Positions 5,149 to 5,168 of a stretch of DNA of 5,168 nt are shown in pieces. Every line of letters begins with the position of its first letter. Within the stretch, counting starts at the first letter, position 1. Source of the stretch: an uncultured Chloroflexota bacterium (GTDB lineage Bacteria > Chloroflexota > Dehalococcoidia > SAR202 > UBA11138); NCBI GenBank assembly GCA_913046025.1, contig CAJWRP010000215.1, positions 1 to 5,168 of the forward strand. Direction: 5' to 3'. A program made the translations under genes and the position numbers. The notes beneath the pieces were generated by a model. The model saw only the letters and a list, made by a program, of their open reading frames with translations, was not told the origin of the DNA and ran no database searches.

Positions 5149-5168
5149 ATGAAATCAATGAAGATGGA
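5149..5168 (+). CDS. First codons of a downstream gene (partial, runs off the right edge)
   Basis: An ATG at 5149 is preceded at good spacing by a purine-rich site (AAAGGGA, 5136-5142) and opens MKSMKM before the window ends. A start surrounded by lysine and methionine could begin a signal peptide, but nothing can be said about the product. The ATG at 5158 in the same frame is an alternative start. Confidence 0.4.

Overview
The window is a piece of bacterial chromosome of roughly even base composition. It has five complete or nearly complete transcription units and no mobile element, rRNA, tRNA or CRISPR. No single marker fixes the organism. The DsbA/FrnE-like protein and the general style suggest an uncultured Chloroflexota (Dehalococcoidia/SAR202-like) lineage, but that is an impression from family resemblance and is held with low confidence.

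Layout. The left edge holds the first 17 codons of a minus-strand gene with a hydrophobic N-terminus (1-52). A 328-nt gap follows, carrying an 11-bp-phased operator-like array (121-169). Next are two paralogous plus-strand genes for exported or membrane-anchored proteins (380-970 and 1394-2515), the second extended by a Pro/Gly/Thr linker and a CBM4/9-like carbohydrate-binding module. The 423-nt gap between them contains a 20-bp-stem terminator and further hairpins. A bidirectional terminator (2538-2573) separates the second paralog from the convergent minus-strand ammonium transporter gene amt (2590-3912). Upstream of amt is a six-box, 11-bp-phased array (3973-4032) that looks like a GlnR-type nitrogen-control operator. 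A consensus sigma70 promoter (4185-4213) then drives a plus-strand thioredoxin-fold oxidoreductase gene (4282-4935). Two tandem 73-nt repeats (4968-5113) follow, and the first codons of another gene lie at the right edge.

Main discovery. The oxidoreductase gene has an in-frame TGA at codon 14, exactly where the DsbA/FrnE family has its catalytic cysteine (DYA-TGA-PWVYN). A strong promoter and Shine-Dalgarno lie upstream, the frame is intact on both sides, and a stem-loop of bacterial SECIS type with a GTGT apical loop begins within the expected distance of the TGA. I read it as a selenoprotein of 217 residues with Sec14 and no cysteine at all. A conventional caller would truncate it to a 196-residue protein starting at GTG 4345 and lose the active site.

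Second discovery. The array before amt and the array before the left-edge gene share order, spacing and orientation (GTAAC, TTAAC, GCAAC/T and so on, every 11 bp) and sit 60-70 nt upstream of their start codons. This suggests that one OmpR-family regulator controls both genes, probably in response to nitrogen.
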